Positions 1-11,226 of a stretch of 64,000 nt of DNA are shown one piece after another. The position numbers and the translations under genes are program-made. Numbering within the stretch: the stretch's first letter is position 1; each line of letters begins with the position of its first letter. The notes under the pieces were generated by a model. It was not told the origin of the DNA. It searched no databases and saw nothing but the letters and a program-made list of their open reading frames with translations. Source of the stretch: Hypericum androsaemum (lineage: Eukaryota > Streptophyta > Magnoliopsida > Malpighiales > Hypericaceae); the NCBI GenBank assembly GCA_963995505.1, contig OZ023196.1, positions 15,497,106 through 15,561,105 on the forward strand, in the 5' to 3' direction.

Positions 1-278
1 GCTATTGATCAACCAAGCTTGTAGTCACGGAAGGAAGAACCATTAGGTGTTGATGTGCCTAGACCACGAATGGTAGTTATCGCCATTCAGGACCAGAGAG
101 ACAAGAACAAGGGCCAAATTTTTGTAGGATTGTAGATGAAATGGGTCGGAAATAAGGGTGGGAAGAGCATCATCAGTTGGGACACTAACGGCCATGTTGC
201 TATGATCAAGCACGGCCTGCAGTCAATGAAAGAATGGAACTCTAGGCTTTGATTTGCCTAGATGGCTCTGATACCATG
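1..278 (-). mobile_element. 5' end of a decayed minus-strand Copia retrotransposon
   Basis: Read on the minus strand, the sequence has a primer-binding site TGGTATCAGAGC (265-276, complementary to the initiator Met tRNA). It directly follows an LTR that ends CA (277-278 on the plus strand read TG). A gag start lies just downstream (43-195). This order is LTR, primer site, gag, so the rest of the element lies to the left of the window or is deleted. The far edge of the LTR (right of 278) could not be placed. Confidence 0.7.
43..195 (-). pseudogene. Copia gag N-terminal remnant (about 50 residues)
   Basis: Translation from the ATG at 195 gives a Copia gag N-terminus. It contains DPFHLQ followed by a stretch ending in LNGDNYHSWSRHI, which matches the usual start of Copia gag (a DPF/DNPG motif, then LNGxNYxSWSRAM). 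It stops at 43-45. Beyond the stop, the minus strand still resembles the KLGFVDGSI segment of this family with deletions. It is a broken structural gene that would have made the capsid-like particle. Confidence 0.7.
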
Positions 279-1559
279 AGAAAGTCGATAATTGAGAGGA
301 TAATATGAGACTTTCGTTCAGTATTTACAACGATTGATTACATATATATACTACTAATTATAACAGGACAATAACTAGCTAGCTACTTGCATGTTTACAC
401 GTTGATCTAATTCCTAGTTTATGGGCAAGTGGATCAAAAGATTCAAATCGCAGATCATGGAAGGAAACGTGGAGAGGTGGTCTAGTACACCCCCATAATG
501 TGGAAGAGTTGGTTGGTGAGTTGCTGACGAAGTCAAGGCTGTTGAAATTGGAGTTCACCGATGAAATTGTAGGGATATTTGACATAACTAAAATGAGAAT
601 CTCTATGTGAAAGTTTGAAGTTGAAATTAATACTGGGTATGACCATTTTTTTTGGAAACCGGATTAGGATAGGGGTTTGGAGATCAAATTCCACCATCGA
701 GTTAATGCTGTTGATTTTTAGTATAGTCCAAAAAGATATCATTCATGTTATTAATTCCAGAATTGTGAAACTAAATAAGTGGACACATTGCATTAAATCA
801 ACCGTAAGAGAACTTAACGCTAACGTAACTTGTACAAATTCTTTTGCCACCATTGGAAGTCTCAAAATGGTTTTGACAATGAAAAAAATATTTACCAAGT
901 TGGGCGGGCATATCCCTTCCCATAAATTTAAAGACGTTGGAAAACTTTACCATTGGAATTCAGATAAATATCCAGATATTGTGTGGTATCATGACGATTT
1001 GCAAACTATTTTATATTCTTGCGAGAGTAGAACGATGAAAGAAGTCGGATTATGACAATTTTAGCGACTAGACTGTGGTCAGATTCCAACGTCTATTTTG
1101 TTCATGGTTACACAACATCTGGACTATTCCCTCGATCGGTCCAGGAAATTTTTATCACCAGCTAAGCAGCTAATCATAGAAAAGTGACACAAGGCCAATG
1201 ATATGTTTCATATTTTGGGGGCCAAATAGACAAGTTGCTACTCATCAGCCGGGCCCCTATCAACTAATAGCAGTTTCTTGTCCTTATCCTTCAGTGCACC
1301 TTGGTAGCGGGATAGTGATCTTCTGGAACAGTGACTAAATGTTAAATTAATTTATATATAGCGACAAGCTCAGATATGATTCCGAGTATGATTTCAAGAG
1401 CTCGTCCAATATTTTGTCTACTACTAAATGTTCCATGCATTTTTCAACGAAAAATGTAGAATCCTATTTTTAGAAATAATTCTCTAATAATATTTTTTTT
1501 TTTTTGCAAAACTTGAATAAAAGAGTTATAAGTATCCACCATACCTCTTGATTTTATTT
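279..1559. other. No recognisable gene; LTR remainder and AT-rich DNA
   Basis: The left end must contain the rest of the LTR that begins at 277. Two open frames occur here (379-585 minus, 615-1055 plus, 146 residues). I do not recognise either product and see no splice sites or motif support. The 146-residue frame has AT-rich composition and no domain I can name. I treat them as chance or decayed frames. Confidence 0.4.
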
Positions 1560-3033
1560 ATTCGTGTCCAATCAACGTATTAAAATACTTGGCTCAAACT
1601 ATTATGGGTTGGTAACTACCACTGTTCATCTTTTCCAAGGGAAGAAGACGAAGAACCCGAACCGATAAGTTTTAGCTCATTGCTTGGCAGATTTTATTAA
1701 AAGAGCATTTTTTGTTGTTGTGGTCGAGCCGTTTGTTTCCAATCCTCGTTCTTGATCGAGCATTGACAAGCTCAAACTGTCTTTGAGACAACCCGAGAGA
1801 GTTATACGATTGCATTGAACCCTTTCAATCTAGTTTTATCTAGGTAGTTTTCGCATCAGATCTATCATATCATTTATTTTATTTTTGCTTCCGCTACGCT
1901 ACGTCAAGTGGTATCAGAACTTTGTTCTTCCTGTTCGGAGTTCGATCTACCTGTTCGTGTGTTTATTGTTCTAAAAAAAAGCAGAATTGTGATTGTGGTT
2001 TTCCCTAGAAAATCCAGGAACACCGTCAATAGCCTACCGATCGCCGGAGCCTAACGCGCCTCCACCGCCCATCGTTCGTTCGCCCCACGCCGACCGGTCA
2101 CCTTCTTGCCCCGCGCGAATGTCTTTCCCTTCTGAGGCTCGCTAACCATAAAGTCGTCGCTGCCCAGTCGGCGAGGAAGTGAAGCAGTCGACGGAACTCG
2201 GGCCTGAGAGTCTGAGCAAGGGATTTCGACGAGTCGCTAGCCTCCACGCATCATCCCCAGTACCGTCCGGCCACTGGCCACCGCCGCGTCCGACATAGTC
2301 CGACCGTCGCCCATCGGTAGTAATTTCCTGGTTAGTGATTTTCCCCCTTTTCTCAATTAGGGTTTCTAATTGGGAATTTGGTGATTTGGGGATTTTTGGG
2401 TCTAATTGAGAATTGGCAGAAATTTGGAGATTGTTGGTATTTTTTTAATTTGAGGGCTGTTTGGTGAATCTGGGGAGAGGTTAGTGGTTGATTCAAAATT
2501 TTCCACTGGTAAAGTTATAGTTTGATCCAAACAGATTTTTGAAAGTTACATATTGGTAAAATTTGGCTTCAGTTGATATGAATTGAATCTGAGTGTGCCA
2601 AGTTGCAAGCCGGATATGTTGAATATTCCTACTCTACGAGATATTACTGTTCTTAGTTGGAAAATTTCGAAAAGAGATTTCATTAAGTGGCTTGTGAATG
2701 TTGAAATCTATTTTGATGTTCATGAATTTACGGAGTTCGATAAAGTAGGGCTTGGTATTCAATAATTGCGAGGAGATCTCTTGTCTTGGTGGTCTTATTT
2801 ACATTTTTAGAGAAGACAATGTGGGAAAAAGAAAAAGTCTCAATGAAATAGGATGAAAGATATGCTTACATGTGAGCTATTTCTTAGACATGCTCATGAG
2901 ATTTGAGATGCTGTTGATGAGAAAGTATTATCACTTTTGGGATTTATATGATTGTTCTATTTCTGAACCAAAAGTTGAAATTTCTGAATCAGATCCCTTT
3001 TATCTATTTATTTTAAGTTTTGCTTGCGCTACA
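1560..3033 (+). mobile_element. Decayed Gypsy-like LTR element with gag remnant
   Basis: A primer-binding site TGGTATCAGAAC (one mismatch to the usual site) lies at 1909-1920, two bases after an LTR-like CA end at 1905-1906. A gag fragment follows at 2583-2860. The text TTTTGCTTCCGCTACGCTACGTCA just before the primer site recurs in altered form just before 3033 (TTTTGCTTGCGCTACAGTGT), which suggests that the second LTR end lies there and the interior is mostly deleted. The left LTR start is a guess. Confidence 0.5.
2583..2860 (+). pseudogene. Gypsy-type gag fragment
   Basis: The frame from 2583 reads through FIKWLVNVEIYFDVHEFTEF and then LRGDLLSWWSYL after a stop. This matches the pattern of plant Gypsy gag: a W-x-x-x-VE-xFF motif, then LRGxALxWW, then a tWexMKxxLxxxFLP-like segment (here RMKDMLTCELFLR). 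Stops at 2763-2765 and 2808 break it. Only the capsid-like part is visible; no protease or reverse transcriptase follows. Confidence 0.65.
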
Positions 3034-3972
3034 GTGTCATGATCTACCAGGATTCTTTTGGTTACTCTTGTAACCTTGGAATCCACTAGATCATTCTCTT
3101 CGACTTACCAAGATGTAATAGAACAAGTGATGGCTTATGTAAGTAGTCTGGATGAATTATAGTGTGGATTTTAATCGAACAATATCCAATGTCAAGATAA
3201 GGCATTTTCTTTCGAGATACTCTTTCTTTAATGTGATTTTTTTAACAGAATTTTTACTGTAATGAGATTTTACTGAGACCGGTGGTCGCAAATTTGCAAA
3301 ATAGAACCCGTATCAATTAGGATGTAAATTTGAATATAAATATTAATAAACTGTACTAATAAAAAAAGACCATTATATTGGGTCAAGTCAAGAAACCCAT
3401 TTGAAAGCCCAATCACGAACATCTCCAATTCAAAGCCTACGACAAGCGAAAGAGAGAAACAAGGTACATACGACGTAGTACACAACGGAAAAGGGAATCA
3501 AGTAAATCCTCACCTCAACAGTCAATAAGGAAAATCTCACCCAAAAAAAAGTCAATAAGGAAAAGAAGCACCTATTCTTCTTTTAAGCTGCAAACAAAGG
3601 GAGGAGGATTATGGAATTGAATGAAATACGAACCAACAGATCAATAACTACCTAGCAATCTAGTTATCATTCTTGTCGTCGAGGGCAGAGGATCCGATGG
3701 AGAAGAACTCGGAGATGACCTCGAGGGGCATCCCTTTGGTCTCCGGGACCCTGAGGAACACGAACACCCACGACACCGCGCAGGCGGTTGCGTATATGGA
3801 GAAGACCCCGGCCAACCCCAGGGAGGAGAGCAGCAGCGGCAAGGAGTAGGCGATCATGATGTTCCTAGCCAGAAGGTCATATGGTAATGCATATCCCCCT
3901 CACCCACGTCGGGAATATCTCGGAGCAGAGGATGTTTAGGATGGCCCCAAACCCCATCACGAAGCAGTTCAT
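3034..3972 (-). repeat. Partial duplicate of the TST gene 3' region
   Basis: This block matches 21385-22262 in order: the same ATGATCTACCAGG start, the same 3' flank, then the end of the last TST exon. It breaks at 3972, exactly where a Copia LTR begins. The left break coincides with the end of the Gypsy-like remnant at 3033. The copy carries substitutions and small deletions against the intact gene, so it is the non-functional paralogous segment. Confidence 0.85.
3660..3972 (-). pseudogene. TST sugar transporter C-terminal fragment
   Basis: The last 65 codons (3660-3857) encode the final transmembrane helix and tail of a tonoplast sugar transporter, including VPETKGMPLEVISEFF. They are nearly identical to the end of the intact gene at 21945. 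A deletion of several bases near 3865-3890, relative to 22140-22185, breaks the frame; upstream the sequence still encodes FGAILNILCSEIFPTWVRG. The copy then stops at the inserted Copia LTR. It lacks all earlier exons in this window. Confidence 0.9.
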
Positions 3973-4836
3973 TGTTGGAATAAAAGCATATTTAATGCAT
4001 TTGGCCCAAGCTGAAAAGCCCAAGCTGAGGATGTGAGAACTATTACCACATCGGAAATCGCAAGGGACTTTTTCCTGTTTATAAGGAGAAGCTCCAAGCT
4101 GGTGTAACATTAAATGTTCTACCTGAAGAGCTGACCGAGGCTGCCTGCGAGGATGGTGCATAGCACCATCCGAGCACGAGCACGAGTACGCGCATGCACA
4201 CATGTGCATGGTGCATTGGACGCAGGTCGTAATGGGCGCTTTGTGGTGCACTTGGTACGTGCGCATCATCGCGAGGAGCTGGAGGAGCCTTGAAGTTTTG
4301 ACGAATTCTGAACACCGAATGGATACGAGTAGAGGTCTGCCGAAGAGACACCTCTCGAAGGAGTGCAAGTGAAGTCATGGCCGAATCTGGCCCGCAAAGG
4401 GGTGCCTCTGGCTGGCTGAAGAGGTACTTGAAGGGCAGTCTGCCTGCTGGCCGAACAGACGTGTCTCCTCGAAATTGCTTCGTGCCCTTTCGGAAGTGCC
4501 TGCCTCAACTCCATCCAGCGCCTATAAATAGGCATATCCCCTTCATTTGCATCTCACCCCACTAAAACTTGCATAAGTATTTGTTAGCAATTGTAGGCTC
4601 TCTCTCCCTCTCTCAGAAAGTTCTGAATATCCAAGCTTTGCCTGAAGCTTCGAGGGTCGTTGTGCTATGAACTCGGAAGCAAACGACCCTTGAAGCAGCC
4701 TAGTCGTTATATCTTGGGGATGATTGTCGCAGCCCGTAAGTACTGAATACGGGGCAATCTCGTCTTACAGAAAAAGAGTCCAACTATTGCCTCGACTATA
4801 CCAGATTCTAACGAAGTACACCACTTCTGACCAACA
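3973..4836 (+). repeat. Copia A 5' LTR
   Basis: The LTR begins TGTTGGAATAAAAGC and ends CCAACA. Its body matches the LTRs at 8695-9620 (inverted) and 34438-35112, including the shared blocks GCGCATCATCGCGAGGAGCT and CCCGTAAG...GAATAC. A TATA-like TATAAATAGG lies at 4524. The segment ATCTCGTCTTAC near the LTR end is the exact complement of GTAAGACGAGAT just after it. Confidence 0.9.
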
Positions 4837-4868
4837 ATAATCGTAAGACGAGATCAGTGTACTTGAAG

Positions 4869-7056
4869 ATGGCATCATCAAGCTCCGCACCAACACAAGT
4901 GCCAGCAGTTCCGGGAACTGTCCATGACAAAAGGCCAGCCAAGTTCAACGGTACCGAGTTCAAGAGGTGGCAACAGAAGATGCTGTTCTACCTAACGACG
5001 CTCAACCTGGTCCGATTCTTAAAGGAAAGAGGCTCCGAAGGTAGCAGAAAATGAGGCTGATCCACAGAAAGATCAATGCCCTAGATGCATGGAGTCACAT
5101 CGACTTCCTAAGTCATAACTATGTCCTGAATGGCTTAGACGACGCCCTTTACAATGTCTATGCAGGTACAAAAACTGCGAAAGAATTGTGGGACTCCTAG
5201 GAGAAGAAGTACAAAATGGAGGATACCGGGATGAAGAAATTCATCGTCGGAAGGTTCCTCGACTTCCAGATGGTGGACTCCAAGAAGGTCATAGACCAAG
5301 TCCAAGAGCTGCAGCTGATTCTACACGAGATTCACGCTGAAGGCATGCAACTCAGTGAATCCTTCCAGGTGGCTGCTCTAATCGAGAAGCTACCCCCTCT
5401 GTGGAAGGACTTCAGGAACTACCTCAAGCATTAGAGGAAGGATATGGGGCTGGAAGACCTGATCGTGAGACTAAGGATTGAGAAAGACAACTGAAAGTCC
5501 AAAGTCAAGACCAGCAGGATGAACTCCGAGGCTAAGGTACACCTCGCCGAAGGTGGCACCGGTAAGAAGAGGAAGAAGCCCGAGAATAAGCAAGAGAAGC
5601 AAGAGCCAAAGCAAAAGAAGGCTAAGAAGATCAAGGACAACTGCTTCAACTGCAACAAGCCCAGTCATATGGCTAAGGATTGTCGCCTGCCAAAGAGGGA
5701 TGATTGTGAGAAGGCTAATCTGGTAGAAGATCTGTCTGAGCTAGACTTATCCGTCGTGGTATTTGAAGCTAATCTGGTGGATAACCCAAGAGAGTGGTTC
5801 ATTGACACTGGGGCAACCTGACACATCTGCTCAGAGAAGGAGATGTTCTCGACCTACACAGCCATCAATGGGAGGAAGTTATTCATGGGTAACTTTGCAA
5901 CTTCTCTCGTAGTTAGACTAGGCAAGGTGGTGCTGAAGTTGACCTCCGGAAAAGAGCTGACCCTCAAGGATGTGCTGCATGTCCTAGACATTCGTAAGAA
6001 TTTAGTATCCGGCTCACTGTTGAGCAAAGCTGGGATAAAACTAGTATTCGAGGCTGATAGGTTTGTATTGACTAAGGCTGGTACCTTTGTAGGAAAGGGT
6101 TATCTCGAGAGGGGGCTCTTTAAGATGAATGTAATAACTGTGAAACGCGCCTTTGAAGGGCCTAATAAAGTTATCAATTCTTCTTACTTGGCTGAGTGTT
6201 CTAACTTATGGCATGATAGATTAGGACACGTAAATTTGAGCTTACTAAGGAAATAAGTAAGTTTAAATTTATTGCCTAAAATAGAGTTTGACCCAAATAA
6301 TAAATGTGAAGTATGTGTAGAGGCAAAAATGACCAAAGCACATTTTCATTCAGTGAAAAGAAGTACTACACCTTTAGAGTTAATTCATACCGACATATGC
6401 GATATGAAACAAGTGCAAACTAGAGGTGGGAAAAAGTATTTCATCACATTTATTGACGATTGCACGAGGTACTGTTATGTACACCTCTTGAAAGGAAAAG
6501 ACGAAGCTCTAGAAGCTTAAAAGAGTTATAAGAATGAGGTTGAAAATCAACTTAGCACTAAAATCAAAATGATTCGAAGTGATAGAGGGGGAGAATATGT
6601 AGCTCCGTTTGAAGAATTCTACCAACAACATGGCATTATTCATCAGACAACTGCTCCATACTCACCTCAATCAAATGGCGTAGCTGAACACAAGAATCAA
6701 ACTCTCAAGGAGATGATGAATGCTATGTTGATTAGCTCGGGCTTACCATAGAACTTGTAGGGGGAAGCTATGCTCTCAGCTAATCATATTCTAAATAAAT
6801 TGACACACAAGAAAATGGACAAAACTCTATATGAATTATGAAAAAGGAGAAAGCCTTCCTACGGTTACCTTAAAGTGTGGGGGTGCCTAGCTAAGGTAGA
6901 AAGACCTCCGCCTAAAAGGGTGAGAATAGGACCTAAGACTATTGACTGCATCTTTATCGATATGCCCACAATAGTAGCGCAAACCAATTTTTAGTGCACA
7001 AGTCTGAAAATCCTGAAATCAACGAGGGAATGGTCATGGAATCAAGGAATGCAATG
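4869..7056 (+). pseudogene. Copia A gag-protease-integrase, many stops
   Basis: The frame begins at ATG 4869 (MASSSSAP). Gag runs to a CCHC zinc knuckle, CFNCNKPSHMAKDC, near 5643. The protease active site WFIDTGAT lies near 5793 and is followed at once by a TGA where the related copy C has Arg. The integrase zinc region ([16 protein letters not shown]) and core (IHTDICD, IRSDRGGEY, then AEHKNQTLKEMM) follow to 6751. Stops or frameshifts occur near 5040, 5199, 5432, 5490, 5819, 6254, 6518 and 6749. It cannot make a working polyprotein. Confidence 0.9.
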
Positions 7057-7626
7057 TAATTAATGTTTGGATAAATTGGACACCAAAATTGGTAAATATT
7101 TAAAATTATTCGACATTTTATTATTTTATTAGAATAAAAGTCATGGTCCAATTGGTGGCCCAACCGGATGGATCGGGTGACCAAGAATATCTAAAATTTT
7201 TGGGTCGCCTTTTAGTTTGGTTTTTAAAAACGTTGCCAAGAACTCTTTATTTATTTATTTTTAATCTCTTTTTGGGGGTTTAGCAAATAATTACTCTCTA
7301 TTACAAAATGCTGGATGAGAATCAAACGTTTTACCCGCCATTGATTTCTCATTACACACACATAAAAACAAAAAAAAAACAAAAATCATAGATATGATAT
7401 TTTCGTCCAATCGTTTTCTTCTTCTTCTTTCTCATCTGCCACCACTAAGACTATTATACTATATACACCGTAGGACCATACAAAACAACCTCTTTTACTT
7501 TAGACTCACTCCACCAACCAAGTCAAGTCAAGTCATCTCATCTCTATCTCTATGATTGGTAGATTACCTCAGTCTCGTACCTTGACTTGTCCTCCCTGCA
7601 TTTATTGGGTCATAATACTGATCACC

Positions 7627-7629
<3 letters not shown>
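7057..7629. other. AT-rich spacer upstream of the MLO fragment
   Basis: No coding segment is recognisable. The stretch runs from the break of Copia A to a TA repeat and a small MITE, and would contain the upstream region of the MLO fragment that starts at 7926. Confidence 0.5.

Positions 7630-7661
<32 letters not shown>
7630..7661. repeat. (TA)n microsatellite
   Basis: About sixteen uninterrupted TA dinucleotides lie immediately left of the MITE at 7662. Confidence 0.95.
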
Positions 7662-7665
<4 letters not shown>

Positions 7666-7867
7666 ACGGAACCACATTGAATATTGTGGGGCAATTGCCC
7701 CCGATTAATATTTTTTTGTTTGATAAATATGTATATTTTTTAAAGTATATCCCCACTAAAATTAGAAATTGATCGTACTAAAAAATTAATCAACCTAAAA
7801 ATTGAGTCATTCTTTTTAAAAAAAATTATATTGCATCCACTCTCCAAATTTTTTAGCTCTGCCCTTG
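7662..7867. mobile_element. hAT-like MITE, about 206 bp
   Basis: The ends are imperfect inverted repeats: AGGGACGGAAC at the left and, read from the right, AAGGGCAGAGC. This resembles the CAGGGGCGGAGC-type ends of plant hAT elements. The interior has no coding capacity and contains GGGGCAATTGCCCCC, a palindrome common in this kind of element. Flanks are TATATATA at the left and TATATATT at the right, compatible with an 8-bp duplication but ambiguous because of the TA repeat. Confidence 0.5.
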
Positions 7868-7925
7868 TATATATTAACGGTTGGACTTGGAGGGAATAAT
7901 TCGAATACTACGCAGTTAGCCATAG

Positions 7926-8694
7926 ATGATGAAGTCTAAGGTGGCGGCATTATTAGCGGGAGCGTTGTGGCTGTCCTCGGCGGCGGCGGCAAGCGAGAGC
8001 AGCGGCACGCAGAGGGAGCTCGACTGGACACCCACGTGGGCCATGGCATTCATATGCGCGGTCATCGTCATCATCTCCAACCTCCTCGAGATGTCCCTCC
8101 ACAAGCTCGGATCCGTACCTACAATATCTCCCTCCCTCCCTCCATCTCCTATTAATTAATTTGTATGATCATCATCAATTCACTTGCTTCAAAAATGTGC
8201 TATTTTTTTCTTCTTCTATATCTGCAGTTCTTGGATAACCAGAACAAGAGAGATCTTTTCGAGGCCTTGGAAAAGGTCAAAGCTGGTCTATAACTAAGCT
8301 CGTTCCGTTCTCTATCTAACAGTTGCCACAGATAATAATTATATCTAATCTAATTACAATTTGCATGTTTGGTTGGCAGAGCTGATGATAGTGGGGTTCA
8401 TCTCTCTGTTGCTGGCATTTGGACAGAGTTACTTCACCAAAATCAGCATACCCTCTAAGGCCGCCGACACCATGCTTCCATGTAAGTTGCCTCCTAATCG
8501 GACAGACACTTCCGGTGATGATGATCAGGAGGAACACGACGGTCGTCGCTCGTCGTCCCACCACCGATTCTTTGCCTCTACTGACTCCTCTTCTAAATGC
8601 AAGACGGTCTGCTCCTCCCTAACTTTCCTTTTCTTTCTAAGTGCTAGGGACTCACTAACCTTGATTGTTCTTCTCTGCTGCAGGGATATGATAT
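7926..8694 (+). pseudogene. MLO family membrane protein, 5' part only
   Basis: MLO proteins are plant seven-helix plasma-membrane proteins with a calmodulin-binding tail; some members condition powdery mildew susceptibility. Exon 1 (7926-8114) encodes a signal-like start, then RELDWTPTWAMAFICAVIVI, the family's first helix. Exon 2 (8228-8285) gives FLDNQNKRDLFEALEKVKA. Exon 3 (8380-8606) gives ELMIVGFISLLLAFGQSYFT, then the extracellular loop with CK. All junctions are GT-AG and in phase. Exon 4 starts at 8684 (GYDI) and is cut after 11 bases by a Copia LTR at 8695. Helices 3-7 and the tail are absent to the right, so this is a truncated allele. Family assignment is firm; the clade cannot be told. 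Confidence 0.9.
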
Positions 8695-9620
8695 TGTTTG
8701 TGAAAGGTGGTGTACTTGATTAGGATCTGGTATAGTCGTGGCAAGAGTTGGACTCTTTCTCCGTAAGACGAGATTGCCACATATTCAGTGCTTACGGGCT
8801 GTGGCAATCGTCCCCAAGATACAACGACTAGGCTGCTTCCGAGTTCGTAGCACAACGACCCTCAAAGCTTCAGACGAACCTTGGATATTCTGAACTTTCT
8901 GAGATAGGGAGAGAGGAGAACGACTATTGCTAATGCTTATGCAATGAGTGTTCGGAGTGAGTTGCAAATGAGGGGGAGAGGCCTATTTATAGGCTGTGGA
9001 GGGCTGGAATCCGAGGGGCTGCCTGGCATCTCCGAAGGGACTCCATCCCTTCTGAAGAGGCATCTCAGGCCTGCCTATAGACCGAAGGGGCGCCATATGC
9101 TGCTTCGCATCCCTTCACCATTTAGTCTAAGTTTTGGTCGTGCCCCGTCGGATCTTTGCTTGGCCGCTGCCTTCGTGACCGTTCGGTGGACAAGCCTTCG
9201 CTCGCACTCCTTCGGCCATCTGGAAGTTTCTGGGATGTGTTGGACCCGTTCAGAATTTGCCAAAATTAAAGGCTCCTCAGCTCCTCGCGACGATGCGCAC
9301 GTGCGAAGTGCCAAGTGCGTCACAAAGTGCCCATTACGATCTGCGTCCAATACATCATGCGCACACGCACGTGTGCTTGTGCGAGCGCGAGCGCGTGCTC
9401 GTGCTCGGATGGTGCTACACACCATCTTCGCAACGGTCCGAGTTGGCTTTCCAGGTGGTCAACTCATTTCCTAGTCAATAAGGAAAATTTCTTTATAAAC
9501 AAGAAAATATTCGTTGTTGTTTCCAATGTGGTAATGTACTTTCCATTTCTACTTTGGGCTTTCCACGTGGGCTTCTACTTTGGGCTTTGCATTGAACTTT
9601 CATTCAATTTTTTTCCAACA
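8695..9620 (-). repeat. Copia B 3' LTR
   Basis: On the minus strand it starts TGTTGGAAAAAAATTG and ends CTTTCACAAACA. It is similar along its length to 3973-4836 and 34438-35112. Confidence 0.9.
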
Positions 9621-10166
9621 ATCTCCCATATGAATGATGATTAATTCATGCTGACACTTTTAAGGAAAGTTCTGACGAAATATCATTGCATCGAGAAAGG
9701 TAGCTTACGGCTTTGAACCTTCCCTAGTAAAATGCTATCGGATTTACTTGCTGCTCAGTGAACGCGATGTCTTGAACTGGTTAGCTTTTTTATGTAAACC
9801 AAGACAATAACATTTACACAATGATATCTCTAATATCTTTTGGTTCTCACGTTATGTCCTTTTCGGCCATGGACCTTATCTTGGATTCATAAGTATTTTT
9901 CTATTTGAAGCAGCCTCACTTCACACTTATATAGGTGATCTTCCATCAGGAGTATCCTGCCATACTCTACCTTTATCTGGTAATGGAATCATTAAAAGCA
10001 TAGACGCTTAGCCTTACCACACCTCTGCAGGTTAGTACTTGGGAAGCTTCTGAGAATGGGATGGCTTCCAAGTATTCATCTGAACCATACATAACTTAGT
10101 TGTCTCATTGAACCAAGTTTGTGGGATCTCCACTCATCATGGTTGAGTTACCGCTATGAACATTCT

Positions 10167-10690
10167 TTAATGTGTGGGTTTTAACCCCATTCCCCTTACT
10201 GCGTTATACATTTGATCTCTATTGATTCTTTTCGTCAAAGGATCAGCTATGTTGTCCTTGGACTTCACATAATCAATGGTAATTATACCACCGGAGATCA
10301 ATTGCCTAATGGTGTTATGTCTTCTATGGATGTATCGAGACTTACCGTTGTACATTGTACTTTGTGCTCTCCCGATTGCAGACATGCTATCACAATGTAT
10401 CAATACAGGGGTCACAGGCTTGTTCCAACATGGAATATTCTCTAGGAAGTTTCTAAGCCATTCAGCTTCTTTCCCAGCTTTGTCTAGTGCTATAAACTCT
10501 GACTCCATGATGGATCGAGCTATGCACGTTTGTTTAGAGGATTTCCAGGACACAGCTCCTCCACCTATGGTGAACACATAACCACTAGTAGATTTGGAGT
10601 CTTTAGTGTCCGATATTCAATTTGCATCACTGTATCCTTCTAATACAGCTGGATACCTAGTATAAAGTATGCCATGGTTCAAGGTATACT
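10167..10690 (-). pseudogene. Copia RNase H domain
   Basis: From 10577 downward the minus strand encodes [20 protein letters not shown], then [32 protein letters not shown] and DNIADPLTK, which are the usual Copia RNase H motifs. Just upstream (10580-10690) the same family sequence continues with a stop (DAN*ISDTKD) where a Trp codon is expected. The reverse transcriptase catalytic part is not present. Confidence 0.88.
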
Positions 10691-10737
10691 TGTTATGGTC
10701 TGAACTGTAAGACTAACTGGATGGCATAACAAATTAA

Positions 10738-11221
10738 TGAACTATAAAGGTGGCAACGTGGTGGGAGGTAGTAGCTACGCCATATAAGTAAGAAATGGGT
10801 ATTTGATTTCTTAGATGATGATGTAAATCAGTCCATAAAAGATCAGATGATCCCAAGTAGTTGCTGTTGGTCTTACTACAATGCATGCTTGCTGATAAAG
10901 ATGAGTGAAGAGCTTGATGAATGAATAGTAGTAAGTGGAGCTTATTGCATTGTGCACCTTCCTCGTCTTTGTCTATTGCTAACTCTGGGTGACGTTGTGT
11001 TATTTTTTTTTTGAAGAGTTCAATTCGAAGAGAGAGCGCTTACTTGTAGTAAGTTATAGCGTCCTCGACATGCCTTAGTCCTCAGAACTCGAGCCAGCGG
11101 CAGTTATCTCAATTGTGGAATGGTTATCCTCTCACGTTAAGCTGAAATCGGAATCCAAATTAGTCCTAGTTATAAAATTGGATGCAAGATAAAATACATA
11201 GTTAGTTAATGTTAAAAATAC
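10738..11221. other. Unassigned spacer
   Basis: No domain or repeat was recognised. I looked for the remaining MLO exons here, because the gene is cut at 8694, and found none. Confidence 0.5.
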
Positions 11222-11226
11222 GACCT

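Larger units (their letters stand above)
3973..7056 (+). mobile_element. Copia copy A, 5' LTR to integrase, truncated
   Basis: The element starts with an 864-bp LTR (3973-4836, TGTTGG...CAACA) inserted in the duplicated TST exon. Gag and part of pol follow in the same direction. Its text stops matching the related copy C at about 7056, within the integrase/reverse transcriptase linker, so the reverse transcriptase, RNase H and 3' LTR are missing. Many stop codons show that it is old. The flanking 5 bases are TTCAT; no partner duplication exists because the right end is lost. Confidence 0.9.
8695..10737 (-). mobile_element. Copia copy B, 3' LTR plus RNase H region
   Basis: Read on the minus strand, the element has the end of pol, then a 3' non-coding stretch, a purine run TATGGGAGAT (9621-9630), and a 926-bp LTR (8695-9620). 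It belongs to the same LTR family as copies A and C but points the opposite way to A. The body left of the reverse transcriptase/RNase H junction (right of about 10737) is missing. The LTR end sits inside exon 4 of the MLO gene; the 5 bases next to it are GATAT. Confidence 0.88.

Noticed and set aside
615..1055. 146-residue open frame near the left edge
   Set aside because: No motif, no family resemblance and AT-rich codon use; not enough to call a gene.
9075..9474. Overlapping Arg/Ala-rich frames on both strands
   Set aside because: They lie entirely within a Copia LTR and reflect GC-rich repeats of the word GCGAGC.
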